Positions 1 to 5,442 of a stretch of 6,639 nucleotides of DNA are shown piece by piece. Under the pieces are notes generated by a model that saw nothing but the letters and a program-made list of their open reading frames with translations, was not told where the DNA came from and ran no database searches. This DNA comes from an uncultured Lachnospiraceae bacterium (GTDB lineage: Bacteria; Bacillota_A; Clostridia; Lachnospirales; Lachnospiraceae), in assembly GCA_947302185.1 (NCBI GenBank), contig CAMYVI010000143.1:1-6639 (forward strand), given 5' to 3'. The translations under genes were made by a program, and so were the position numbers. Position 1 is the stretch's first letter; each line of letters begins with the position of its first letter.

Positions 1-30
1 TGCGCATTCATCTCACGACTTAAGTCACGA
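1..30 (+). repeat. left copy of a 30-nt imperfect inverted repeat
   Basis: This segment matches the reverse complement of 1563-1592 at 24 of 30 positions: a 5-nt block (TGCGC), 4 variable bases, a 10-nt identical block (ATCTCACGAC), 2 variable bases and a 9-nt identical block (AAGTCACGA). Both copies read inward, like terminal inverted repeats, and bracket the two plus-strand genes. This copy also contains a perfect 10-bp palindrome (GACTTAAGTC, 17-26). It may extend beyond the window edge. It could be the end of a small mobile unit, a dispersed intergenic repeat or a regulator site; the sequence alone does not decide. Confidence 0.5.
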
Positions 31-81
31 GAATTCTGCGTCAGAGATTAAAACACGAAAATAAGGGTAGCTACCGCATTA

Positions 82-99
82 GCGGTTTGGTACAATCAA
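82..99 (+). repeat. 18-nt upstream motif, copy 1
   Basis: The sequence reads GCGGTTTGGTACAATCAA and matches 865-882 at 16 of 18 positions in the same orientation. Both copies lie upstream of a plus-strand gene for an exported protein and each follows a CCG(n)GCGG-type element. A shared operator or the remains of a duplicated promoter region are both possible. Confidence 0.45.
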
Positions 100-112
100 T
101 TCATATTATAAT
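84..112 (+). promoter_or_regulatory. candidate promoter of the broken secreted-protein gene
   Basis: A perfect TATAAT -10 box lies at 107-112, about 48 nt before the ATG at 160. Seventeen bases upstream the -35 region (GGTTTG, 84-89) is poor. The weak -35 overlaps a motif shared with the other plus-strand gene (82-99), so an activator or repressor may act here. Just upstream are a perfect 10-bp palindrome (GGTAGCTACC, 66-75) and a small hairpin (ACCGC-ATTA-GCGGT, 73-86). The -10 is seen directly; use as a promoter is inferred. Confidence 0.5.
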
Positions 113-159
113 ACAGTTTCCTTATACAAATCGAACAAATCAATGAAAGGAGAACTCTT

Positions 160-841
160 ATGAAGCACATAGGAAAAACATCAGCGATTTTCCCGCTCCT
201 CATATTCGGTTTCCTGCTGTTGTTCGGTATGAAGATGCCGATTTATGCAGCGGAAAATACGGAATTTGTCATTCGGGATCCTGTGGAATCCCCGGTCGGT
301 CAGGACGTTGATCAAGCGGAAACCCCGGTGGGAGATCCGGGGAATGTGGCGGAAGTTGATTCGTGGTTATAATACAGCCGCCCCGAAATACAATGGGACA
401 ATAAAGCTGTCGACTACAAGGATGCCATAATAAAAGTGACATATTCCGACCCGGAAGGAGGGAATGAACAGACTGTGGAGTATGAGCCCTACTCAGCGGA
501 GGACAGAATTCACTGGTTTGATGATATAGTTCTGGAAAACCCGGCATGCCGGTTCAGTTATACCATTGAATTCTATAACGAAGGAGGACAGCAGGTCGGC
601 ACAGCAAGCGGCGGTCCTTGACGACGGCAGGTTCAAAATTGCCCTGCCGGATATTACAGCTCCTCGTCTCGGGCAGGCGTATTCCATCCGGATTCAGGCA
701 TCAGGTGAAGATTCCCTTGAGGTATCGTCCCTTTCCTATGCCGATACAGTTTTAAAGTCAGAGAAATTTTTGAACGATGAGGACATACGAAATGCGATTG
801 TCGCTTTGTACTACTATTACAGCGCGGCGCAGGGATTCTGA
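160..841 (+). pseudogene. broken gene for a secreted protein of unknown function
   Basis: The ATG at 160 has a good ribosome binding site (AAGGAGA, 147-153). It opens a signal peptide: Lys at 2 and 6, a hydrophobic core at residues 11-29, and a likely cut after YAA at about residue 31. Reading stops at an in-frame TAA (370-372). The same frame then continues as sensible protein (YSRPEIQWDNKAVDYKD...) to a stop at 619-621. The natural continuation (AAVLDDGRFKIALPDITA...) is in the next frame and runs to 841, so about one extra base lies between roughly 590 and 615. Restored, the product would be about 226 residues. The C-terminal stretch (SYADTVLKSEKF...YYYYSAAQGF) resembles the 'YAxxIL...YGAAAQ' segment common in Clostridia surface proteins; this is my recognition, not a search. 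The later pieces have no ribosome binding site of their own. Either the gene is decayed or there are two sequencing errors. Confidence 0.72.
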
Positions 842-864
842 AAATAACCGGTAACTGCCGGTAA

Positions 865-882
865 GCGGTATGGTACATTCAA
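865..882 (+). repeat. 18-nt upstream motif, copy 2
   Basis: The sequence reads GCGGTATGGTACATTCAA and differs from 82-99 at two positions. It lies in the 174-nt gap between the broken gene and the lipoprotein gene, right after a tandem CCGGTAA pair (848-864). Unlike copy 1 it is not followed by a TATAAT box but by the 880-900 hairpin. Confidence 0.45.
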
Positions 883-900
883 GAACGCCTTGCGTTCTTG
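880..900 (+). other. perfect 9-bp hairpin in intergenic region
   Basis: CAAGAACGC (880-888) pairs perfectly with GCGTTCTTG (892-900) around a 3-nt CTT loop. No T-run follows on either strand, so it is not a standard intrinsic terminator. It sits 39 nt after the broken gene and partly overlaps the candidate promoter of the lipoprotein gene, so it could be an RNA-processing or protein-binding site. Confidence 0.45.
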
Positions 901-926
901 AGGCGACATGCGCGATGAAAAATAAT
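898..926 (+). promoter_or_regulatory. candidate promoter of the lipoprotein gene
   Basis: TTGAGG (898-903, 4 of 6 to the -35 consensus) and AATAAT (921-926, 5 of 6 to the -10 consensus) are spaced by 17 bases. Transcription would start near 933 and leave a leader of about 83 nt containing the 949-985 hairpin. This is only a consensus match. Confidence 0.35.
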
Positions 927-948
927 TATGGTCACACTATTCAGATAC

Positions 949-998
949 AGGTAATTGCGCAGCACTGTTCTTCGCGGAATTACCTTACATCATTTTTT
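949..998 (+). promoter_or_regulatory. leader hairpin followed by a T-run before the lipoprotein gene
   Basis: AGGTAATT plus CGC (949-956, 958-960) pairs with GCG plus AATTACCT (974-976, 978-985). That makes 11 pairs with one G-G mismatch around a 13-nt loop. A run of six T (993-998) follows after 7 bases, just before the ribosome binding site at 1003-1009. It could be a weak attenuator or an operator palindrome. The gap between stem and T-run is longer than in a typical terminator. Confidence 0.4.
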
Positions 999-1015
999 AA
1001 ACAAGGAGGAATCAT

Positions 1016-1399
1016 ATGAAAAAGGCTCTTTCATACTTACTCTGCATGGCTATTTTAGTTTCATGTATTGCACTCACAGCTTGCGGAAACAACAAAAGAA
1101 GCCCAAGCGCTGACCTGACAGGGAGCAAATATCTCGGCACATGGATAGCTTCCGGCTTGTCTGTTCTCGATACGAGCGCACCCGTAGACGAGTCAGATGA
1201 TCTGAGCACGGTTACCATCACCCTGCTGGAAGACGGCTCAGGACATATGGACAGTGCGGACGAAGTCAGCAAATTCACCTGGGAAGAGATCGACGGCGGG
1301 TTCAAGACATCCGGTGGCGTAAAGATGACCTTCAAAGATGAGGGTGAGGGAATCAAGGCGACCATTTTCGGCGTTGATCTTTACTTTGTAAAACAATGA
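1016..1399 (+). CDS. small secreted lipoprotein of unknown function
   Basis: The 127-residue product starts at an ATG with a strong ribosome binding site (AAGGAGG, 1003-1009, 6 nt spacing). Residues 1-22 form a lipoprotein signal: KK, a hydrophobic core, then the lipobox LTAC with Cys23 as the lipidated residue. The mature protein is therefore expected on the outer face of the membrane. After a short polar tether (GNNKRSPSAD) the rest looks like one small beta-rich domain: 'YLGTW' near residue 39, an alternating strand 'STVTITLLEDGSGHM', 'FTWEEIDGGFKTSGG' and a final 'IFGVDLYFVKQ'. This GxW...DGxG...W pattern is frequent in small Firmicute lipoproteins, but I cannot name the family. It is followed by a strong terminator. 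Nothing suggests truncation. Confidence 0.88.
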   Translation: MKKALSYLLCMAILVSCIALTACGNNKRSPSADLTGSKYLGTWIASGLSVLDTSAPVDESDDLSTVTITLLEDGSGHMDSADEVSKFTWEEIDGGFKTSGGVKMTFKDEGEGIKATIFGVDLYFVKQ

Positions 1400-1487
1400 T
1401 ACTTGGGGCACGCCCTACATGAGCCGGCATAATGCCTCAGAGCAATCGATGATTTCCTGAAAAAGAGGCAGACCCTCCAGACAAAAT

Positions 1488-1536
1488 CACCGCTGTATAC
1501 GACAGACATGCAAGTAAGTCTGTGTACACAGCGGTG
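1488..1536. terminator. bidirectional intrinsic terminator between convergent genes
   Basis: CACCGCTGT (1488-1496) pairs with ACAGCGGTG (1528-1536). The stem continues through TAC/GTA and ACAGAC/GTCTGT, with one A-C mismatch and one bulged G, to a 10-nt loop (1508-1517), giving 18 pairs in all. On the plus strand it is followed by TTGTTTTCTTCTTC, and on the minus strand by ATTTTGT. It lies 88 nt after the lipoprotein stop and 91 nt after the ABC transporter stop, so it can serve both transcripts. Confidence 0.8.
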
Positions 1537-1562
1537 TTGTTTTCTTCTTCATCGCGCAATAT

Positions 1563-1592
1563 TCGTGACTTCCGTCGTGAGATACGCGCGCA
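1563..1592 (-). repeat. right copy of the 30-nt imperfect inverted repeat
   Basis: Read on the minus strand, this is TGCGC, GCGT, ATCTCACGAC, GG, AAGTCACGA. It matches 1-30 at 24 of 30 positions, with the differences clustered in the 4-nt and 2-nt spacers. It lies in the 3' untranslated part after the ABC transporter gene, beyond the terminator hairpin. Next to it, 1548-1558 read in reverse (TGCGCGATGAA) equals 909-919, an 11-nt match. Confidence 0.5.
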
Positions 1593-1627
1593 AGTACGCC
1601 GGGGCGTTATTGAAATGAATAGGTCTT

Positions 1628-3337
1628 TCATACTTCCCGGACTCCGTTTTCGGTAAATTCCAGGACCCTGTCACATATTTCCAATGCGGCAGGTCTGTGG
1701 GTCACGATCACCACAGTCATATCGGTCAACTGCCTCAGATTTCCAAGCAGCTTCTTCTCGGTCTCGCCATCCAGAGCACTGGTAGCCTCATCCAAAAGCA
1801 GAATCGGGCTTCCCGCAAATATTGCCCTTGCGATAGAAATTCTCTGCATCTGCCCTTCGGAAAGCCCGGTTCCCCGCTCGCCCAGGAGAGTATCCGGTCC
1901 GTTTTCCAGGTCATAAACAAAGTCCGCACAAGCTACATGAAGAGCCCGGAAAAGAGCTGCGTCATTCCCCGCACCATCCGGGTCGGCAAAACTCACCACC
2001 TCGCGGATCGTTCCGCTCATGAGAACGTTCCCCTGCGGTACGTAGGCATAAAGCCGCCGCCACAGAACATTCAGTTCCTCCGTATTTCCCGCATTGTCAC
2101 ACAGCATCCTCTTCCCCTCGTCAAGAGAATAAAGGCACATCAGAAGTTTTAAGACTGTAGATTTTCCGCATCCGCTCGGTCCGGTAAACGCCAGCGTCTC
2201 ACCCTTGCGGATGGACAGATTCAATCCTTTGAGCACAATGCTCTGATGTTCTTTACTCAGCTCGTCGAGATTCTCCGAGGAAGGATAATAAGTAAATCCG
2301 GCATTTTGCAGTTCGATTGAAGAAAAACGCTTTTCGTAGTAATCCAGAACCTCCGGCAGCGATCGAACAGTCCCTTCTGATTCATCCGGATAATTCTCTA
2401 TTTCCATCAACCGCTCGGCACTGGCTGTCATGGAATAGAATCGCGGCAGATAGCCGCTGATATTGGCAAAGGGCGACTGAATCTGTGCGATGAGCTGAGT
2501 TATTGCTGTCAAAGTCCCGAAACTGATCGTCCCGTTAAGGATACCGTAACCACACCATATCACGCCGAAAAGGTACAAGCCGTTTATCGCAGCACCGAAA
2601 CCGATATTGCAGATATTTGAAAATAAATTCTTTCTCATGCGGGCGTCTTTATGCTCCCGCATTTTTCTCGCTGATTCCTCCTCGGTCTGTCTTTCCGCCG
2701 CAAAAGAACGTAGGATCAGCATACTTCCTATTCGCTCCTGCAGAAAGATCCGCAACTTTCCGTCCTTCTCCTGCACCGCCTTATGCAGCTTTTTGATTAC
2801 ACGGCGGAAGGCGTAAGTCAACACAATCATTATCACGCCGCCCGGAATAAAGATCATGGCAAAACGCCAATCCAATATAGTCAGCATTATCAGTGCACTT
2901 GCAATCTTGACAGCCATCCCCACCAGCCCGGGCAATATATCCACATAGCTGTTCGCCACCATGACAGCATCATTGGTGAGTCGATTGATCCATTCGGCAG
3001 AGTGTACCGCACTTACGGCGGCATAGTCCTTACAGAGCAGCGAATGGAACAGGCGCCGCTTGAATGTGTTTTCAAGCTCGATTTTGCCCAGCTCCGTCAG
3101 ATACCGTATAACTGCACGCAATGAGAGCTGCACTGCAATAAGCAGAATTACCTTAAGGACATTGAGCCAGAACTTTGTCCGGTCCCCTCCGACAGCGGCA
3201 TCTACTATTTCCCTTAAGAGCAGAGCATAAAATACCCCTGACGCCCCATTCAGAGCCTGCATAAATGTCAGAAGGACAATTATTGCTTTTTTTCTCCCGG
3301 GCACACGATAGAGCCAGCTTAAAGTTTTATCCTTCAT
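1628..3337 (-). CDS. ABC exporter half-transporter (membrane domain fused to ATPase)
   Basis: The 569-residue protein is a type I ABC exporter half-transporter that should act as a dimer in the cytoplasmic membrane and use ATP to move substrate outward. The N-terminal half has about six membrane segments (roughly 18-38, 60-78, 136-153, 159-177, 245-266, 270-290). The ATPase half has every expected motif: Walker A GPSGCGKST (386-394), Q-loop Gln435 (YVPQGN), signature LSEGQ (492-496), Walker B ILLLD with catalytic Glu517, D-loop SALD (520-523) and the His547 switch. There is no N-terminal C39 peptidase domain, so it would not cut leader peptides itself. The start has GAGGGTG just upstream and lies 33 nt after the PqqD-like gene, implying one transcript. 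Substrate is unknown; a modified peptide is the contextual guess, and lipid or drug export is the alternative. Confidence 0.93.
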   Translation of the reverse strand: MKDKTLSWLYRVPGRKKAIIVLLTFMQALNGASGVFYALLLREIVDAAVGGDRTKFWLNVLKVILLIAVQLSLRAVIRYLTELGKIELENTFKRRLFHSLLCKDYAAVSAVHSAEWINRLTNDAVMVANSYVDILPGLVGMAVKIASALIMLTILDWRFAMIFIPGGVIMIVLTYAFRRVIKKLHKAVQEKDGKLRIFLQERIGSMLILRSFAAERQTEEESARKMREHKDARMRKNLFSNICNIGFGAAINGLYLFGVIWCGYGILNGTISFGTLTAITQLIAQIQSPFANISGYLPRFYSMTASAERLMEIENYPDESEGTVRSLPEVLDYYEKRFSSIELQNAGFTYYPSSENLDELSKEHQSIVLKGLNLSIRKGETLAFTGPSGCGKSTVLKLLMCLYSLDEGKRMLCDNAGNTEELNVLWRRLYAYVPQGNVLMSGTIREVVSFADPDGAGNDAALFRALHVACADFVYDLENGPDTLLGERGTGLSEGQMQRISIARAIFAGSPILLLDEATSALDGETEKKLLGNLRQLTDMTVVIVTHRPAALEICDRVLEFTENGVREV

Positions 3338-3370
3338 TTCACCCTCTTCTCAGAAATGCAGGTAATCTTT

Positions 3371-3631
3371 TTATTCATCTATGGCTCCGATTTTTCGCAG
3401 TTCGGAAATCGCTTTCTTCACATCACGTGCGATGATTTCTTTCGGCGCATCGAACCGCTCCGTCATGGCAGTAACAATTTCTTCTTCTGTCGTGTCTTTC
3501 TTTAATAACTCCAAAATAATGCCGAGGGTCCTGTTTCCCTTTACCAGCCCGGAAAACTCCGCCTCCCCTGTAGGCACGAGCAGAGACTCCGTTCCGGCGT
3601 CATGTGTGATAAATGCGTTTTTGAGCTTCAT
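3371..3631 (-). CDS. PqqD-like winged-helix protein (RiPP recognition element type)
   Basis: This small protein (86 residues from the chosen ATG) has the PqqD-family pattern. An N-terminal beta part is written MKLKNAFITHDAGTESLLVP. Helices follow: GNRTLGIILELLKK, TTEEEIVTAMTERF, and APKEIIARDVKKAISELRKIGAID, with the typical conserved 'LLKKDTTEEEIV' and 'DVKKAISELRKIG' stretches. Such domains bind the leader part of precursor peptides and hand them to modifying enzymes; as free-standing proteins they occur in lasso and radical-SAM peptide systems. An ATG four codons upstream (3643, MRCIMKLK) also has a possible ribosome binding site (GAGGG). I prefer the MKLK start because family members usually begin this way and GAGGTG precedes it. 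It sits between the kinase-like gene (49 nt gap) and the exporter (33 nt gap). No PQQ genes are present, so the family name should not be read as a role in PQQ synthesis. Confidence 0.85.
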   Translation of the reverse strand: MKLKNAFITHDAGTESLLVPTGEAEFSGLVKGNRTLGIILELLKKDTTEEEIVTAMTERFDAPKEIIARDVKKAISELRKIGAIDE

Positions 3632-3680
3632 AATACACCTCATAAATCCCTCTGAATAAGAAGGTCCTTTCTGTTGATTG

Positions 3681-4409
3681 CTATTGTTTCATGGTCCTGT
3701 AAGATAATTCTGCCGCATCCGGATTCATATTGCACCCCAGGCGGTACAGCTTCACATCCAGACGGTCGATCAGTGACAGAGTTTTTGCCAGAGCAAGCGG
3801 ATCTCTCGGCCGGTAAGCCTGTTGGAGCAGCATCGGCAGAGCTTCGACTTTAAGTATCTCAGTGATTTGATTTGTCTCTGACCTTTCAAGGATACATATG
3901 GCCTGTATCGGCACAGCTATGTTACTGCTCAGATGATGTTTACCGTCCCATGGAGTCCCGTATACTATGGCCGATCCGTTCGCATTCACTTTAATCAACG
4001 GCTTATCGTCATTGACCATGACTGCCCTGTCACCTAGCATCTCTCTCCACAGACGGGCGTGGGTGCTTTTCCCGGTACCGCTGCGGGCAGTGAAGACATA
4101 AGCCCTGCCGTCCACCGCGACAGCGGATCCATGAAACAGAAAAGTATCATAATCCGGCATCTTCTCCGCGATTTTTCGGTAGACGGCCAAAATCTCAAGA
4201 TAACCGTCTGAATACTCCCGGACAGGCAAATTCTCCGCGCGGTCCTCCCGGGCAGACTTCTCACGCTCATAGTCTATGTCAGCCTGCGTGGTCTCTGCCG
4301 AAAAGTCAGAAAATCCCACCGCCCGGTATTCGGCGCAGAGCTCATGAACATCCGGCCGGAGAGTAGAAATCGTTATTGTTTTATCCGCTATGCGATATTT
4401 AGCATTCAT
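3681..4409 (-). CDS. HPr-kinase-like P-loop protein (peptide or small-molecule kinase candidate)
   Basis: The 242-residue protein has the C-terminal catalytic fold of HPr kinase/PEP carboxykinase-like proteins without the HPrK N-terminal domain. Visible motifs are FHGSAV (92-97), the P-loop ARSGTGKST (108-116), the acidic pair in VNDDKPL (132-138) that would serve catalysis or metal binding, and GTPWDGKHHLSSN (151-163) followed by VPIQAICILER. The first Gly of the P-loop is Ala. Homologues next to PqqD-like proteins are common in Clostridia; in the paeninodin lasso cluster such a kinase phosphorylates the precursor's C-terminal serine. The frame stays open to a TTG at 4448, but that start has no ribosome binding site. 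The ATG at 4409 is preceded by GAGGAG at a rather long 13-nt spacing. Kinase activity and substrate are inference; it is unlikely to be the true HprK of sugar regulation. Confidence 0.85.
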   Translation of the reverse strand: MNAKYRIADKTITISTLRPDVHELCAEYRAVGFSDFSAETTQADIDYEREKSAREDRAENLPVREYSDGYLEILAVYRKIAEKMPDYDTFLFHGSAVAVDGRAYVFTARSGTGKSTHARLWREMLGDRAVMVNDDKPLIKVNANGSAIVYGTPWDGKHHLSSNIAVPIQAICILERSETNQITEILKVEALPMLLQQAYRPRDPLALAKTLSLIDRLDVKLYRLGCNMNPDAAELSYRTMKQ

Positions 4410-4464
4410 TTTCCGGGATCTGCTCCTCACTTCTCTGAGCTGTTTCAAAATCAGACAGTTTTTA

Positions 4465-4470
4465 ATTATA
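4465..4470 (-). promoter_or_regulatory. candidate -10 box for the kinase/PqqD/exporter cassette
   Basis: A perfect TATAAT on the minus strand lies in the 98-nt gap between the hydrolase stop and the kinase-like gene's ATG, 56 nt before that ATG. No good -35 is seen 16-18 nt upstream. If used, it would let the three-gene cassette be expressed apart from the hydrolase. Confidence 0.4.
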
Positions 4471-4507
4471 ACGCATTTTTCGACTCCCGGATTTTTTATT
4501 TTACTGA

Positions 4508-5311
4508 TTATATCCTTAAGACTTTGCTCACTTCAGCAGCAAATAAATCAGGATAGTCACTGACCAGCATATGTGTGCTTTCCGGAAAACGAACAGCTCT
4601 GTACTGCGTCACGACATGTTCCCTGTACCATTCTGCCAGCAACGGTGAAAACAGCGAACCCGGATCAGCATAAAAATACGTGACCGGCACCGTAATCTGT
4701 CCGACTGTCAAACGATTATCCTGCATTTTCATGGACGCGGCCAGGCTTTTCAAAACAAACTCGTCACAGTTTGCCAGTCTCTTCTTAAGAGGTCTCTTAA
4801 GAAGAAATCCCGGAATTTTTGCCAGCTTCGGAACAGCTCCGATTGCGAATTCTTTATAAAGGGAATAGAAATCTTTATCTTCCTTCGTATATCTTCCCTT
4901 ATACAACCCGAGTTTCCACTCCTCATCATTGAGCTGCTTCGGAGTCATATCGCAAAGAACGATCTGCTTAAGGCTGCCGCAGCCATAGAGCCGTACATAG
5001 TTAAATATCACGCCGGCCCCCATGGACCATCCCAGAAGTGTGATATCGGTTAGAGAAAGACCCTGAATTATCTCATTCAAATCGCCCGCAAGGGTTTCCA
5101 TGGTGGGCTTTCCCGCATTAGCCGCTTTACTTCCCCCATGTCCGCGATGATCATAAATAATGCATCTGGCCTGTTCCTTCAGCGTTTCCACCGGCTTTTG
5201 ATATATTTCATGAGAGCTTGTCCAGCCGTGCATCATGATTATTGTATTCTTTCCGTGTCCTTTATCCTCATAATACAGGTTCTCTCCGTTGCTGAGAGTA
5301 AAATAGCTCAT
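4508..5311 (-). CDS. alpha/beta hydrolase
   Basis: The 267-residue cytoplasmic protein has the full catalytic set of the alpha/beta hydrolase fold: oxyanion-side HGW (28-30), the strand/turn YDHRGHGGS (53-61), nucleophile elbow GWSMG with Ser96, probable acid Asp216 in YADPGSLF, and catalytic His247 in PESTHML. Residues from about 125 to 200 form a helical cap, rich in Lys (LKRPLKKRL), that sets substrate choice. Length is normal for the esterase, haloperoxidase-like and lactonase group, and no substrate can be read from the sequence. GGGGGAAA precedes the ATG. It is 121 nt after the cardiolipin synthase gene, a gap filled by two direct repeats, and 98 nt before the kinase-like gene, so cotranscription with either is possible but unproven. 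No signal peptide is seen. Confidence 0.9.
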   Translation of the reverse strand: MSYFTLSNGENLYYEDKGHGKNTIIMMHGWTSSHEIYQKPVETLKEQARCIIYDHRGHGGSKAANAGKPTMETLAGDLNEIIQGLSLTDITLLGWSMGAGVIFNYVRLYGCGSLKQIVLCDMTPKQLNDEEWKLGLYKGRYTKEDKDFYSLYKEFAIGAVPKLAKIPGFLLKRPLKKRLANCDEFVLKSLAASMKMQDNRLTVGQITVPVTYFYADPGSLFSPLLAEWYREHVVTQYRAVRFPESTHMLVSDYPDLFAAEVSKVLRI

Positions 5312-5343
5312 AAAACATTTCCCCCGTGTAAAATGTCGGTCTC

Positions 5344-5374
5344 GTTGCAGCCTGTAAAGTAATATTACAGCAGC
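5344..5374. repeat. direct repeat A between hydrolase and cardiolipin synthase genes
   Basis: GTTGCAG, CCTGTAA, AGTAATATTACAGCAGC: this 31-nt stretch repeats with few changes at 5413-5442. It also holds an inverted repeat, CTGTAA-7 nt-TTACAG (5352-5370), with outer arms GTTG/CAAC reaching 5381. It lies 33 nt upstream of the hydrolase ATG, so a regulator site or a promoter repeat is likely. Confidence 0.55.
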
Positions 5375-5412
5375 TACAACTTCTTCACGTAACCTATTGT
5401 TGTCTATTTCTT

Positions 5413-5442
5413 GTTGCAGTTGAAAAGTGATATTACAACAGC
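5413..5442. repeat. direct repeat B, overlapping the end of the cardiolipin synthase gene
   Basis: GTTGCAG, TTGAAAAGTGATATTACAAC, AGC: this 30-nt copy starts 69 nt from repeat A and is nearly identical at its two ends and in the central ATATTACA. The last 10 bases overlap the cardiolipin synthase coding end, including its TAA at 5433-5435. The internal inverted repeat of copy A is largely lost here. Confidence 0.5.

Noticed and set aside
1012..1365. 117-codon minus-strand open frame
   Set aside because: It mirrors the lipoprotein gene, which has the signal peptide, lipobox and ribosome binding site.
1437..1631. 64-codon minus-strand ORF whose ATG overlaps the ABC transporter stop (ATGA), a possible coupled small gene or precursor peptide
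   Set aside because: About a quarter of it is the terminator hairpin and it also runs through the 30-nt repeat. Its composition is not peptide-precursor-like and the ribosome binding site is weak.
1697..2152. 151-codon plus-strand open frame
   Set aside because: It is antisense to the ATPase domain of the exporter, whose motifs prove the coding strand.
1628..4409. Complete lasso-peptide or PQQ biosynthesis cluster
   Set aside because: No precursor, B2 protease, cyclase or other PQQ gene is present; only the kinase-like, PqqD-like and exporter parts can be supported.
3681..4448. Longer form of the kinase-like protein from a TTG at 4448
   Set aside because: No ribosome binding site lies before the TTG, and the extra 13 residues (KQLREVRSRSRKM-like) do not resemble the family start. 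ATG 4409 is preferred.
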